Source: Brooklawnia cerclae (GTDB lineage: Bacteria; Actinomycetota; Actinomycetes; Propionibacteriales; Propionibacteriaceae). From it: DNA of 64,000 bases. Within the stretch, counting starts at the first letter, position 1, and every line of letters begins with the position of its first letter. The position numbers and the translations under genes are program-made. This document shows positions 17,069-25,420 of the stretch, piece after piece. Where the stretch lies: positions 1,550,001-1,614,000 of the forward strand of contig NZ_JAAMOZ010000001.1 in NCBI RefSeq assembly GCF_011758645.1, in the 5' to 3' direction. Under the pieces are notes generated by a model. It saw nothing but the letters and a program-made list of their open reading frames with translations. It was not told where the DNA came from and did no database searches.

Positions 17069-17686
17069 GTGTTGGACTACGTCGTGCGGGAGACACGTCG
17101 ACGGTTCGCGGTCGCCGACTACGTGCGTGACTTCGTCGATGTGCCGCGTTTCCGGGGGTTCTGCGAGGCCTGTCAGCGCTACGGCGAGAACTGGGCCTGT
17201 CCGCCGTTCGACTTCGACCCGCTCGACGTCTGGGCTCGGTATCGCTGGCTCCACCTGACCGCGTTCATCATGGAGTTCACGCCTGCACAGCCACGTTCAG
17301 GTCTTGACCACGACCGGTTGGTCGCCGATGTCATGGAGATGTTCCACCAGGAGAAGCGAAGAGCTCATCACCGCCTGATGAAGCTGAGAGCCGCGGTGCC
17401 CGATTCGGTCGGCCTGGGTGCCGGCGGGTGCGACGTCTGCCCGGTGTGCACCCGGAAGCAAGGACTCCCCTGCAGGTTGCCCGGCCAGTTGGTGCACTCC
17501 ATCGAGTCCTTGGGCGGGGACGTCGAGGCGACGATGCGGGTCGCGTTCGAGCATCCCACACAGTGGAGCGATGGCACTGACCTGCCCGACAGCTACGTCC
17601 TGGTCATGGGCCTGCTGTGCGACCAGGAGGAACTGCCCGACAGCGCGCCGGTCGACCGTCCGGTACGGGCGTCGGTCAGCTCGTGA
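17069..17686 (+). CDS. DUF2284 predicted metal-binding protein
   Basis: A 205-residue Cys-rich soluble protein. The N-terminal part has CEACQRYGENWACPPFDFDPLDVW and the second part has GCDVCPVCTRKQGLPCRLPGQLVHSIESLGGDV, the two Cys blocks of the DUF2284 family, which probably bind an iron-sulfur cluster or another metal. Its function is not known. The start is placed at the GTG 17069 because TAGGAT lies 7 bp upstream with no Shine-Dalgarno, the leaderless pattern seen repeatedly here; the ATG at 17060 lies inside that hexamer. Its 3' end overlaps the convergent permease gene by 11 bp. Confidence 0.8.
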   Translation: MLDYVVRETRRRFAVADYVRDFVDVPRFRGFCEACQRYGENWACPPFDFDPLDVWARYRWLHLTAFIMEFTPAQPRSGLDHDRLVADVMEMFHQEKRRAHHRLMKLRAAVPDSVGLGAGGCDVCPVCTRKQGLPCRLPGQLVHSIESLGGDVEATMRVAFEHPTQWSDGTDLPDSYVLVMGLLCDQEELPDSAPVDRPVRASVSS

Positions 17687-18494
17687 CGTCGCGCGTGGTG
17701 AAGCGCGCCCAGGCCGCCAGGGTGAAGACGGCGACGTAGCCCAGTGCCAGCCACAGGCCCCGTGACACGTTGGTGGTGAGCATCGGCTCGCTCATGAGGT
17801 CGGTGAACGAGGTCATCCAATGAGTCAGCAGCCACGGGTGGAGCCAGTCGAGTTGTTCGATGGCCTCGGCGATCCATCCCAGGATGTTGACGACCATGAT
17901 GGCGACCGTCGCACCGAGGGGCTGCTCGGTGAGGGTGGAGACGAAAAGCCCGAGCGCGGCGAACCCCGCGAGCAACGCCGCGTAGTAGAGGTACATGAGC
18001 GCGACCCGCCCCAATGCCGCACCGAAACCCAGCTGGCTGCCCGACAGGGTGATCATCGGGCCCGCGCCCAGCATCACGACGCCCATCAGCGTCCCCACGA
18101 CGCCGATGATCCCGACCCCGATGAGACAACCGGCGAACAGCGAGAGCAGCTTGACCGCCAACAGCCTCGTCCGCCCGGCCGGCACCGCGAGCAGATAGCG
18201 GAGCGTGCCCTGGTGCGCCTCGCCCGCGATGGCGTCGCCGGCGAGCATCGAGACGGCCAGGGGGAGGAAGAAAGGTGCCTCCGCGATGAGTGCACCGATG
18301 GGGACGATGAGCCCGTTACCCGCCAGGATGCTGCCGAAGACACCGTCGCCGGCCGAGCGGATGGCGAAAGCCATCATCACCGGCACCGCCGCGAGGACGA
18401 CCAGACCGGCCTGGTTGCGGCGGCGCCCGAGGACCAGACCCACCTCGGAGGCCAGGAAGCGCACGAAGCCGCGGATCGGGGAGGAGTCAGCCAT
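17676..18494 (-). CDS. ABC-2 type transporter permease
   Basis: A 272-residue membrane protein with about six transmembrane segments: a cytoplasmic N-terminus (FLASEVGLVLGRRRNQ), then hydrophobic blocks around residues 28-48, 60-80, 105-130, 145-170, 180-205 and 235-255. EAHQGTLRYLLAVPAGRTRLL is typical of ABC-2 exporters of the YhfP/GldF/NosY-like type. It pairs with the ATPase upstream; their genes overlap by 8 bp (ATGGCTGA), indicating coupled translation. The substrate is unknown. Confidence 0.87.
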   Translation of the reverse strand: MADSSPIRGFVRFLASEVGLVLGRRRNQAGLVVLAAVPVMMAFAIRSAGDGVFGSILAGNGLIVPIGALIAEAPFFLPLAVSMLAGDAIAGEAHQGTLRYLLAVPAGRTRLLAVKLLSLFAGCLIGVGIIGVVGTLMGVVMLGAGPMITLSGSQLGFGAALGRVALMYLYYAALLAGFAALGLFVSTLTEQPLGATVAIMVVNILGWIAEAIEQLDWLHPWLLTHWMTSFTDLMSEPMLTTNVSRGLWLALGYVAVFTLAAWARFTTRDVTS

Positions 18495-19431
18495 TGACGT
18501 CGAACCCCTCACCGGTCAGCGAGACGAACAGGTCCTCCAGCGTGGGCCGCACGACGTTGAAAGCGCGTACCCTCACGCCGTCGGCCACCAGGTCGCTCAC
18601 GATCCGTTCGGTGGGCACCTGGCCGGGGACGAAGACCACCGTACCGTCGGGCGCCTTGTCACCCGGCACTGTTCCCAGCAGCCCGAGCCTGTCGAGACAG
18701 CGAAGTGCGTCGGCGACGTCAGGAGTGTGGAGTTCCACGTGGGCACGGGCCCGGTCGCGAAGCGTCTCGAGGCTGTCCTGGGTGACCAGGCGTCCCCGAC
18801 TCATGACACCGACGTGCGAGCACATCTGCTCGATCTCGCTCAGCAGGTGGCTGCTGACCAGGACCGTGGACCCCTCCTCGGCCAAGGACGAGACGATGTG
18901 GCGGACCTCGCGCGTGCCCTGTGGGTCGAGGCCGTTGGTGGGTTCGTCGAGCACCAGCAGATCCCGGGGCTGCAGCAGTGCCGCGGCGATGGCCAGTCGC
19001 TGTTTCATGCCGAGGGAGTAGGCCCGGTACGACTTGCCCGCGGCATTCGTCAGCCCGACGCGTTCGAGGGCATCCGCGACCCGCCTGTCGCAGGTCGCCG
19101 GATCCGCGGTGGCATCGGCGGCGTCGAGGCGCACGAGGTTGGCACGCCCGGACAGATGGGTGTGGAAAGCAGGCCCCTCGATCAGCGCACCGACGCGCGG
19201 CAACGCCAGATCGAGGCCCTGCGGAACCGGTCGGCCGAGGATCGCGCTGCTGCCCTCGGTGGGACGCACGAGGCCGAGCAGCATGCGGATCGTCGTCGTC
19301 TTGCCCGATCCGTTGGGGCCCAGGAAGCCGTAGACGCTACCCGCGGGCACGTCGAGATCGATGTGGTCGACGGCGACCTGCTTGCCGAACCTCTTGGTGA
19401 GACCGGACGACGAGACGGCCGCAGGGCTCAC
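18487..19431 (-). CDS. ABC transporter ATP-binding protein
   Basis: A 314-residue ABC ATPase. Walker A is GPNGSGKTT near residue 40, the signature is YSLGMKQRLAIAAALL, Walker B is LLVLDEPTNGLDPQG and the switch His is in VSSHLLSE. The C-terminal extension of about 90 residues is common in ABC-2 exporter ATPases. The GTG at 19431 is chosen because it overlaps the stop codon of the upstream gene as GTGA. It is the middle gene of a LolA-like/ATPase/permease operon, so export or membrane insertion of something handled by the LolA-like protein is possible. Confidence 0.93.
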   Translation of the reverse strand: MSPAAVSSSGLTKRFGKQVAVDHIDLDVPAGSVYGFLGPNGSGKTTTIRMLLGLVRPTEGSSAILGRPVPQGLDLALPRVGALIEGPAFHTHLSGRANLVRLDAADATADPATCDRRVADALERVGLTNAAGKSYRAYSLGMKQRLAIAAALLQPRDLLVLDEPTNGLDPQGTREVRHIVSSLAEEGSTVLVSSHLLSEIEQMCSHVGVMSRGRLVTQDSLETLRDRARAHVELHTPDVADALRCLDRLGLLGTVPGDKAPDGTVVFVPGQVPTERIVSDLVADGVRVRAFNVVRPTLEDLFVSLTGEGFDVNG

Positions 19432-20531
19432 CGAGCCAGGGCCTCGTAGAGCGCCTCGGGTGCGACCGCGCCCCAGGCCATTCGGCCGTCGTCGGTGATG
19501 ACCAGACTCACCAAGGTGCCGTCGAGGACGACGCCGCTGCCCCACTCCCCCGACACCGCCGGGAGCAGACCGGCCAGGTACCCGGATGCGGCGGCGGCCC
19601 CGGATGCGTCCGCCGGGACGACCGTCACCGACGACCAGCCCTCACCGCTCGACTCGACCGACGAGATCTCCTCGTCGGAGGCAGGGATCTGATCCACTGG
19701 GGCGCTCGTGCCGCTGGGCAGCGGCTCGGCGGAGCCGGTGTTCTCGATCACCTCGGCGCCCGGGGGCGGGGTGAACTCGAAGGTCGACGCACTGGGGGCG
19801 GTGTAGTCGAGCCTGGTGAAAGCGACGTCGATGACGGGTTCGTCGACCTGCGTCGAGTGGACGAGCACGCGCAACGGCATCTGCGTCTCGGCATCGACGG
19901 CGATCCGTACATCCTTCACGCGGGTGGACTCGTCCTCGGGCTTGACCACCAGTTCGTAGGCGGCACGACCGGCCACAGTCAGGTTGGCGTCGGTCTGCAC
20001 GGTGCTGTACTGCTCCAGTTCGGACAGCACCTGGCGGGCCAGTTCCTGTGGGGAGCCCGCCTCGGCGGGAAGCTGCGTCTGGTCGGCTGCGGTCGCTCCG
20101 TCCAGTTCGGTCCGGACCGCGGTGCGGCTCTGGCTCGACCAGGCCCACAGCACTGAGCCGTTGCTGATGAGATCGGATTCGGTCTGGTCGCGAATGATGG
20201 CGATGCGGTAGGCGCGGCCACCGTCGTACCAGATGCGCCAGGTGTTCGAACCGGACGCCAGGGCGAGCAGCGAGTTCGGATCGGAGAAGTCCAACCCGCC
20301 CACGGACGACAGGTCGGGCAGGCCGAGGTCGGTGCGCTGGGAGATCTCCCCCGTGAACGCGACCGGATCGGCCGACAGCACGTCGCTGACCAGCTCTTCG
20401 GCTGACCGCGGGGGCAGCGTGGGCTCGGCGGACGCCAGGCTGGTGAGGACGGCCGGGCTGGCGATCACGAGGCCGGCAGCTGCGGCCGGCGCGATCCAAC
20501 GGGTGCTCGGTTTACGCGCGCGAAGAATCAT
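19428..20531 (-). CDS. Exported LolA/RseB-like protein coupled to ABC exporter
   Basis: A 367-residue secreted protein. A signal peptide (RWIAPAAAAGLVIASPAVLTSLASAEP) covers about the first 35 residues. The body resembles the LolA/RseB lipid-binding half-barrel found in actinobacteria as outer-membrane-lipoprotein-carrier homologues, with WRIWYDGGRAYRIAI and repeated beta-strand patterns. Actinobacteria lack a classical outer membrane, so a role in sensing or shuttling lipids or lipoproteins outside the membrane is an inference. The gene looks leaderless (TAGGCT, 6 bp, ATG) and its stop overlaps the ATPase start, so it leads a three-gene operon. Confidence 0.75.
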   Translation of the reverse strand: MILRARKPSTRWIAPAAAAGLVIASPAVLTSLASAEPTLPPRSAEELVSDVLSADPVAFTGEISQRTDLGLPDLSSVGGLDFSDPNSLLALASGSNTWRIWYDGGRAYRIAIIRDQTESDLISNGSVLWAWSSQSRTAVRTELDGATAADQTQLPAEAGSPQELARQVLSELEQYSTVQTDANLTVAGRAAYELVVKPEDESTRVKDVRIAVDAETQMPLRVLVHSTQVDEPVIDVAFTRLDYTAPSASTFEFTPPPGAEVIENTGSAEPLPSGTSAPVDQIPASDEEISSVESSGEGWSSVTVVPADASGAAAASGYLAGLLPAVSGEWGSGVVLDGTLVSLVITDDGRMAWGAVAPEALYEALAR

Positions 20532-20621
20532 GTGTTCAGCCTAGGCGGGTACGCGGTCGTCGGCATCCTACCCGGGTAGCAGGGTCGGCCTCCGCCGACG
20601 GTAGGGGCGAACCCTGAGCCG

Positions 20622-21020
20622 TCAACGGGCATCCGGGTCGGGTTGGTGCAGGCCGAAGACGTTTCCTTCGGTGTCGAGGAAGTAGCCCTGCCACGCCATG
20701 CCGGGCAGAGCCGCCTTCGGCAGGGCGACCTGCCCGCCGGCAGCGAGGATCCTGGCGGCGTCTGCATCGAAATCGCCCGATCCGATGGTCAGGACGGCAC
20801 CGTTCACCGGTGCCCCCGGGCCCGCCGTACTGCCCTCCGGCCGGGCGAGCATGCCCCCGTTGATGCCGGGGTCGTCGTCGCTCCCCGTGACGATCCCGAA
20901 GTACGGGGTTCCGGCGTAGGCGCTGTAGTCCTCGAACGTCCAGCCGAAGACGTCGGCGTAGAACGCGCGCCCGCGGTCGAGGTCGTCGCAGTGGATCTCG
21001 AAATGGATGGGACGAGCCAT
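20622..21020 (-). CDS. VOC-family (glyoxalase/bleomycin-resistance-like) protein
   Basis: A 132-residue protein of the vicinal oxygen chelate superfamily, with two beta-alpha-beta-beta-beta modules: FEIHCDDLDRGRAFYADVFGWTF and later GYFLDTEGNVFGLHQPDPDAR. The metal ligand positions His (FEIHCDD) and Glu (TEGN) are present. The small size and sequence match the YdcW/27-kDa-type VOC proteins of unknown function rather than true glyoxalase I. GGAGGAG precedes the ATG at 21020. It stands alone, divergent from a glutamine amidotransferase gene. Confidence 0.87.
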   Translation of the reverse strand: MARPIHFEIHCDDLDRGRAFYADVFGWTFEDYSAYAGTPYFGIVTGSDDDPGINGGMLARPEGSTAGPGAPVNGAVLTIGSGDFDADAARILAAGGQVALPKAALPGMAWQGYFLDTEGNVFGLHQPDPDAR

Positions 21021-21132
21021 GATCTCCTCCGGTTCCCGATACGGGTGACGGATTCGGTTGAACCGTCGACTACAGCGTCGCACGGAACGACACGAATGTC
21101 AGCGGGCACGTCACGGCGCTAACCTGCAACAC

Positions 21133-21840
21133 ATGGCGAAGCAACCGCGCATCACCGTCGTCCAGCTCGATCCCGGCGTCCCACTGGGACGATTCGACCG
21201 GTGGCTTCGGGATTCGGGGGTGCGGCTGTCACTGGTCGAGCTGTGGGCCAAGGATGTGCCGCAGCTCGCGTCCGTGGGTGACGGCCTGCTGGTGCTGGGG
21301 GGCCGGATGTCGGTGCGCGACGGGAAGACACACCCGTGGATGGATCCGTTGTGTGACCTGCTCGCCGACGCCCACAGCATCGACCTGCCCGTCCTCGGCA
21401 TCTGTCTGGGGCACCAGCTGCTGGCCGAGACCCTCGGCGGGCACGTGACCGTGGCGGATCCGGTCGGAGGCGAGGAAGGGCCGGTCGAGATCGAGTGGCT
21501 GGAGGACGCCGCGGACGACCCGGTCTTCGGGGCGCTCGCTTCCCGCGGCACCACGATCCTGGCGGAGTCGCACCATGACACGGTCACGGTTCTGCCCGCC
21601 GGGGCGGTCGAACTCGCGCGGTCGGCCGGCTGTGCGAACCAGGCGTTCCGGTTGGGCAGCGCGCGGGGGGTCCAGTTCCATCCCGAGGCGACCCCGGAAC
21701 TGGTGGCCTCCTGGTCGGACACCGGCCTGCATGCGCGCGGCGAGATCGCCGAGCGCATGCAGGCCGCGGACGCAACGATCTCCGCGAGCAGCCGCTTGGT
21801 GGCCACCGGATTCGTGGAACTCGTCCGGGCGGGTTCCTGA
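21133..21840 (+). CDS. Class I glutamine amidotransferase-like protein
   Basis: A 235-residue class I glutamine amidotransferase domain. The nucleophile Cys is in LGICLGHQLLAETLGG (near residue 96) and the catalytic His-Glu in GVQFHPEATPE. Free-standing proteins of this type, GMP-synthase-like, include glutamine or gamma-glutamyl hydrolases of unknown role. The start at 21133 is supported by TAACCT 7 bp upstream (leaderless) and by the family's start. The gene is monocistronic, divergent from the VOC gene. No synthetase partner lies nearby. Confidence 0.88.
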   Translation: MAKQPRITVVQLDPGVPLGRFDRWLRDSGVRLSLVELWAKDVPQLASVGDGLLVLGGRMSVRDGKTHPWMDPLCDLLADAHSIDLPVLGICLGHQLLAETLGGHVTVADPVGGEEGPVEIEWLEDAADDPVFGALASRGTTILAESHHDTVTVLPAGAVELARSAGCANQAFRLGSARGVQFHPEATPELVASWSDTGLHARGEIAERMQAADATISASSRLVATGFVELVRAGS

Positions 21841-21907
21841 GGCCGGTGGGCGCTCGTCGCGGCTGTCCGCGGAGATCGCGTCGCCTGATTCCGGTAGATC
21901 GGTGGGA

Positions 21908-23329
21908 TCAGATCCCGGCCGAGGCCGCCTCGTCCTCCACCAGTGCGGCCAACTCGTCGTCGACGGACACGGCGCTGTAGTCGGTGTCCTTGGTCTCATG
22001 GGACAGGATCAGCGAGATCAGCGTGAGGACGCCGGCGGCGGCCAGGTACACGCCCACCAGCCAGGTGCTGCCGCCCGCGCGGGCCCACAGGGCGACCGCG
22101 ATGATCGGGGCGAGTGCGGCACCCAGGATGCTGGACACGTTGTAAGCGATGGCCGAGCCCGTGTAGCGGACGTTGGTCGGGAACAACTCGGGCAGGATGG
22201 CACCCATCGGGCCGAAGGTCATGCCCATCAGGGTGAAGCCGAGCACCAGGAACGCCTGCGTCATCGCGCCGGTGAACATGGCGTCCGGACGCACGGTGAG
22301 CCAGATCGGGAAGCTCACGCCGAAGACGATGATCACGGCCGTCACCCAGATCAGCAGCCGGCGTCGTCCGATCGCATCGGCCAACGGGCCCGACAGCAGG
22401 GTGAAAAACCCGAAGAAGACCACGCCGAGGATCTGCATGAGCACGAAGTGCGTGTACGAGATTCCCAGGCCGCCGGGGTTGGCGTCCTGCGCCTTGGTGC
22501 CGTAGGTGAGCGTGAAGCTGGTCATCAGATAGAACAGCACGTAGGTCGCCAGCATAATGAAGGTGCCCAGCACGACCTCGCGGGTGTGATGACGGAAGGT
22601 CGCGCTCAGCGGCAGCTTGCGGATGGCGCCCTTGCGCTCGGCCATGGTGAACGCCTCGGACTCGACCAGCTTCAGCCGCACCCACAGCCCGATGATCACC
22701 ATCACGGACGAGAACAGGAACGGGATCCGCCAGCCCCAGGTGAGGAACGCCTCGGATTTCAGCAACGGGTCCGTGGGGTGCGGAAGGGTGAAGTTGATCA
22801 CGAGGAACAGCCCGTTGGCGATGATGAACCCGAGGGGTGCACCGAGCTGCGGGAAGGTCCCGTACCAGGCCCGCTTGCCGGCGGGTGCGTTCTCGGTGGC
22901 CACCAGAGCGGCTCCCGACCATTCGCCGCCGATGGCGAAGCCCTGCGTCAGCCGCAGGAGGAGCAGCAGCACCGGAGCGAGGACCCCGACGTTGTTGTAG
23001 GTGGGCAGCAGGCCGATCACGAAGGTGGCGACGCCCATCGTGAGCAGGCTGATCACGAGCGTGGTCTTGCGCCCCCGCCGGTCGCCGAGGTGACCGAAGA
23101 CGATGGCCCCGATCGGCCGGGCCACCATGGCGGCGCCGAAGACAGCGAAGGACGCGAGAAGAGCGGTGGTGTCGTTGCCCACGGGGAAGAAGAGCTGTGG
23201 GAAGACGAGCACCGCGGCGGTCGCGTACACGTAGAAGTCGTAGAACTCGATGGTGGTGCCGACGAGGCTCGCCGTGATGACACGCGCCGGGGAGTTGAGC
23301 GGCGCCTTGGTCGGGATGGTGGTGGTCAT
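21908..23329 (-). CDS. MFS transporter, metabolite:H+ symporter (MHS) family
   Basis: A 473-residue inner-membrane symporter with 12 predicted helices. SLVGTTIEFYDFYVYATAAVLVFPQLFFP at the N-terminus, GHLGDRRGRKTTL after helix 3 and RLTQGFAIGGEWSGAALVATENAP are hallmarks of the MHS family (ShiA, KgtP, ProP, citrate and shikimate carriers). It likely imports a carboxylate or zwitterion with H+. AAAGGAG precedes the ATG. It is divergent from a MarR regulator whose gene starts 118 bp away, so regulation by that protein is plausible. Confidence 0.91.
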   Translation of the reverse strand: MTTTIPTKAPLNSPARVITASLVGTTIEFYDFYVYATAAVLVFPQLFFPVGNDTTALLASFAVFGAAMVARPIGAIVFGHLGDRRGRKTTLVISLLTMGVATFVIGLLPTYNNVGVLAPVLLLLLRLTQGFAIGGEWSGAALVATENAPAGKRAWYGTFPQLGAPLGFIIANGLFLVINFTLPHPTDPLLKSEAFLTWGWRIPFLFSSVMVIIGLWVRLKLVESEAFTMAERKGAIRKLPLSATFRHHTREVVLGTFIMLATYVLFYLMTSFTLTYGTKAQDANPGGLGISYTHFVLMQILGVVFFGFFTLLSGPLADAIGRRRLLIWVTAVIIVFGVSFPIWLTVRPDAMFTGAMTQAFLVLGFTLMGMTFGPMGAILPELFPTNVRYTGSAIAYNVSSILGAALAPIIAVALWARAGGSTWLVGVYLAAAGVLTLISLILSHETKDTDYSAVSVDDELAALVEDEAASAGI

Positions 23330-23447
23330 GTGATGGTCTCCTTTGCGTAGACCATTATGTGGGATATTTCGTCCAGAGTGTGAACACACCCTGTTGATGG
23401 ACAGGTCGTGGGCCGGACCGGCGGCGATCCCGGGTAGCCTCGATCGC

Positions 23448-23957
23448 GTGAGGCGACGAGGTGAAGGGCGCTCGAGTGCTCGAGAACTCGCCGAGGCGTG
23501 GGCCCGGGAGGGACGCAATCCGCACACGATCGAGCTGGCCACCTTGCTGCGACGAGTCACCGCGCAGGTCACCGGTGACGCGGATGCCGTCCTGGCCGCG
23601 CGCGGACTCAGCCGCGGGCAGTTCGACGTGCTCGCAGCGTTGCATCGCGCTCGCAAGGACAGTGGGGCGGGGCTCACGCAGGCCGAGCTGGCCGACCAGA
23701 TGACCCTGTCACCGCCGGGCATGCAGAAGCGCCTGGCAACGCTCTACGAGCTCGGCCTGCTGGAAAGGGACGTCGATCCCGCCGATGCCCGCAGGCTCGT
23801 CATCAGGCTGAGTGCCTCCGGCCAGGAACTGCTCGACGGCGTCCTGGACGCGTTCTTCGACGCCGAGGATCGCTCCCTGCGTGGGCTCAACTCCCGTGAT
23901 CGCTCGCAGCTGATCCGGCTCCTGCGCCGTATGACAGGCGATGACGATCGGACGTGA
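23448..23957 (+). CDS. MarR-family transcriptional regulator
   Basis: A 169-residue MarR regulator with winged helix: GLTQAELADQMTLSPPGMQKRLATLYELGLLERDVDPADARRLVIRLSASGQEL. The GTG at 23448 is chosen because TAGCCT lies 7 bp upstream (leaderless pattern); an upstream in-frame ATG at 23397 has no ribosome site. It sits between the divergent MHS symporter and a downstream OYE enzyme. A perfect 15-bp inverted repeat just after the gene, before the OYE start, suggests it controls the OYE gene. Its ligand is likely an aromatic or organic acid, as for many MarR proteins. Confidence 0.9.
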   Translation: MRRRGEGRSSARELAEAWAREGRNPHTIELATLLRRVTAQVTGDADAVLAARGLSRGQFDVLAALHRARKDSGAGLTQAELADQMTLSPPGMQKRLATLYELGLLERDVDPADARRLVIRLSASGQELLDGVLDAFFDAEDRSLRGLNSRDRSQLIRLLRRMTGDDDRT

Positions 23958-23971
23958 GGCGACGCAATATC

Positions 23972-23986
23972 ATTAACCTGGTTAAT
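23972..23986. promoter_or_regulatory. Operator-like inverted repeat before OYE paralogue
   Basis: ATTAACC, a single T, then GGTTAAT form a perfect 7+1+7 inverted repeat, 75 bp upstream of the second OYE start codon and 15 bp after the MarR stop. MarR-type sites are commonly AT-rich palindromes of this size. The link to the neighbouring MarR protein is inferred. Confidence 0.55.
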
Positions 23987-24061
23987 CGTTTCGACCAGTA
24001 GTCGTTCGCGCCCGGCTGGTCGTCGTCGTGCGAGGGCGCCATTGCGGGAAGGAACCCTGTC

Positions 24062-25267
24062 ATGGATGATCACCAGGCAACCCCGGCGGCGACCGGACCA
24101 GGACCCGCGACCATCGCGGCGGTGGACTCGGGCGCCTTGTTCCGACCTTTCGGGCTCGAGGGTCTCGAACTCTCCAACCGCCTGGTCATGGCGCCGATGA
24201 CCCGGTGGTTCTCCCCCGGCGGCGTCCCGGGTGACGAGGTCGCGCGCTACTACGCCCGGCGCGCGCCGCACATGGGCCTGCTGATCACCGAGGGGGCCTT
24301 CATCTCGCATCCGTCGTCGGGCTCGAACCAGGACATCCCCCACGCCTATGGTTCGGCCGCTCTCGACGGCTGGGGACGCGTCGTCGAGGCCGTGCACGAG
24401 GCGGGAGGGCGGATCGCGATGCAGCTGTGGCACGTGGGCCTCGCGCGCAGGCAGGACGGTCCGCTGCACCCGGGCGTCCCGGCACTGTCGCCCTCGGGCG
24501 TCGACGGTCTCGGACACACGGTGGGCAGAGCCGCGACCAGGGACGACCTGAGGGCCATCACCGAGTCGTATGCCCAGGCGGCAGCCGACGCCCAGCGGAT
24601 CGGCTTCGACGGGGTCGAGGTGCATGGTGCCCACGGCTTCCTGCTCGACTCGTTCGTGTGGACGCGGACCAACCGGCGTGAGGACGAATACGGTGGCGTC
24701 CTGACCAACCGGGTGCGGTTCCCCGTCGAGGTGGTTTCCGCGATCCGGGACGCCGTCGGGCCGGGATTCCCGATCCTCTATCGCTTCTCCCAGTGGAAGA
24801 ACGGCGCCTACGACGCACGGATAGCCGACGATCCGGACGAACTGGCCCGCATCCTGAGGCCGCTGGCCGATGCGGGCGTCAGCGCTTTCCACGCGTCCAC
24901 GAGACGCTTCTGGGCACCCGCGTTCGACGGGTCGCCCCTCACGCTGGCCGGGTGGGCGGCGAAAGTCTCCGGCAGGCCCGCCATCGCGGTCGGCTCGGCC
25001 GGGATCGACAGCCCTGGGAGTTCGGGCAACGGCAGTGCCCCCTCCCCGACGAGCGGCGACGGCACGGCACACGTCGCCGAGGCCGCTCGCCGTGTTGCGG
25101 CCGGCGAGTTCGACCTGCTCGCGGTCGGGCGCGCGGTGCTCTCGGATCCCGCGTGGGCCGTCAAGGTACGGGCGGGCGATCCGGGCTCGATCCTGCGGTA
25201 CCGCAAGGAGGACGAGGACACCCTCGACGGGCTTCCCCGGCGTCTCGGCACCGCGCTGGGGCTCTAG
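24062..25267 (+). CDS. Old Yellow Enzyme-family NADH:flavin oxidoreductase (paralogue)
   Basis: A 401-residue FMN ene-reductase clearly homologous to the one at 8471-9601: LSNRLVMAPMTRWFSPGGVPG, QLWHVGLAR, VEVHGAHGFLLDSF, EDEYGGVLTNRVRFP, and LLAVGRAVLSDPAW. Near residues 320-335 it has an inserted Ser/Gly/Pro-rich loop missing from the paralogue. GGAAGG lies about 10 bp before the ATG. A MarR-type operator precedes it. The stop codon TAG is part of the CTAG target duplicate of a MITE-like insertion, so the last codons may have been set by that insertion. Confidence 0.93.
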   Translation: MDDHQATPAATGPGPATIAAVDSGALFRPFGLEGLELSNRLVMAPMTRWFSPGGVPGDEVARYYARRAPHMGLLITEGAFISHPSSGSNQDIPHAYGSAALDGWGRVVEAVHEAGGRIAMQLWHVGLARRQDGPLHPGVPALSPSGVDGLGHTVGRAATRDDLRAITESYAQAAADAQRIGFDGVEVHGAHGFLLDSFVWTRTNRREDEYGGVLTNRVRFPVEVVSAIRDAVGPGFPILYRFSQWKNGAYDARIADDPDELARILRPLADAGVSAFHASTRRFWAPAFDGSPLTLAGWAAKVSGRPAIAVGSAGIDSPGSSGNGSAPSPTSGDGTAHVAEAARRVAAGEFDLLAVGRAVLSDPAWAVKVRAGDPGSILRYRKEDEDTLDGLPRRLGTALGL

Positions 25268-25380
25268 GGAAACGCTGATCAATGCGAACAACGCTGGCTG
25301 AGCCTGTCGAAGCCCGTTTCCGGACGACGGTTCCACGACCCTTCGACAGGCTCAGGGATCATTGATCAGCATTTCCCTAG
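25264..25380. mobile_element. MITE-like element with CTAG target duplication
   Basis: A 109-bp unit (25268-25376) has 17-bp terminal inverted repeats, GGAAACGCTGATCAATG at the left and CATTGATCAGCATTTCC at the right, with one mismatch. CTAG flanks both ends (25264-25267 and 25377-25380), as a target duplication would. Inside, CTGAGCCTGTCGAAG (25298-25312) and its exact complement (25341-25355) form a 15-bp second inverted repeat. There is no transposase, so a parent IS would have to act in trans. The left CTAG supplies the OYE stop codon. Confidence 0.65.
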
Positions 25381-25420
25381 GGACCTTGTCGCGCGGTACC
25401 TGGCCCGCAGGTCGGCGCGG

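Noticed and set aside
21575-23350. A 591-codon open frame opposite the MHS transporter
   Set aside because: Antisense composition (His, Asp, Gln, Gly-rich); the minus strand has a clear 12-helix carrier.
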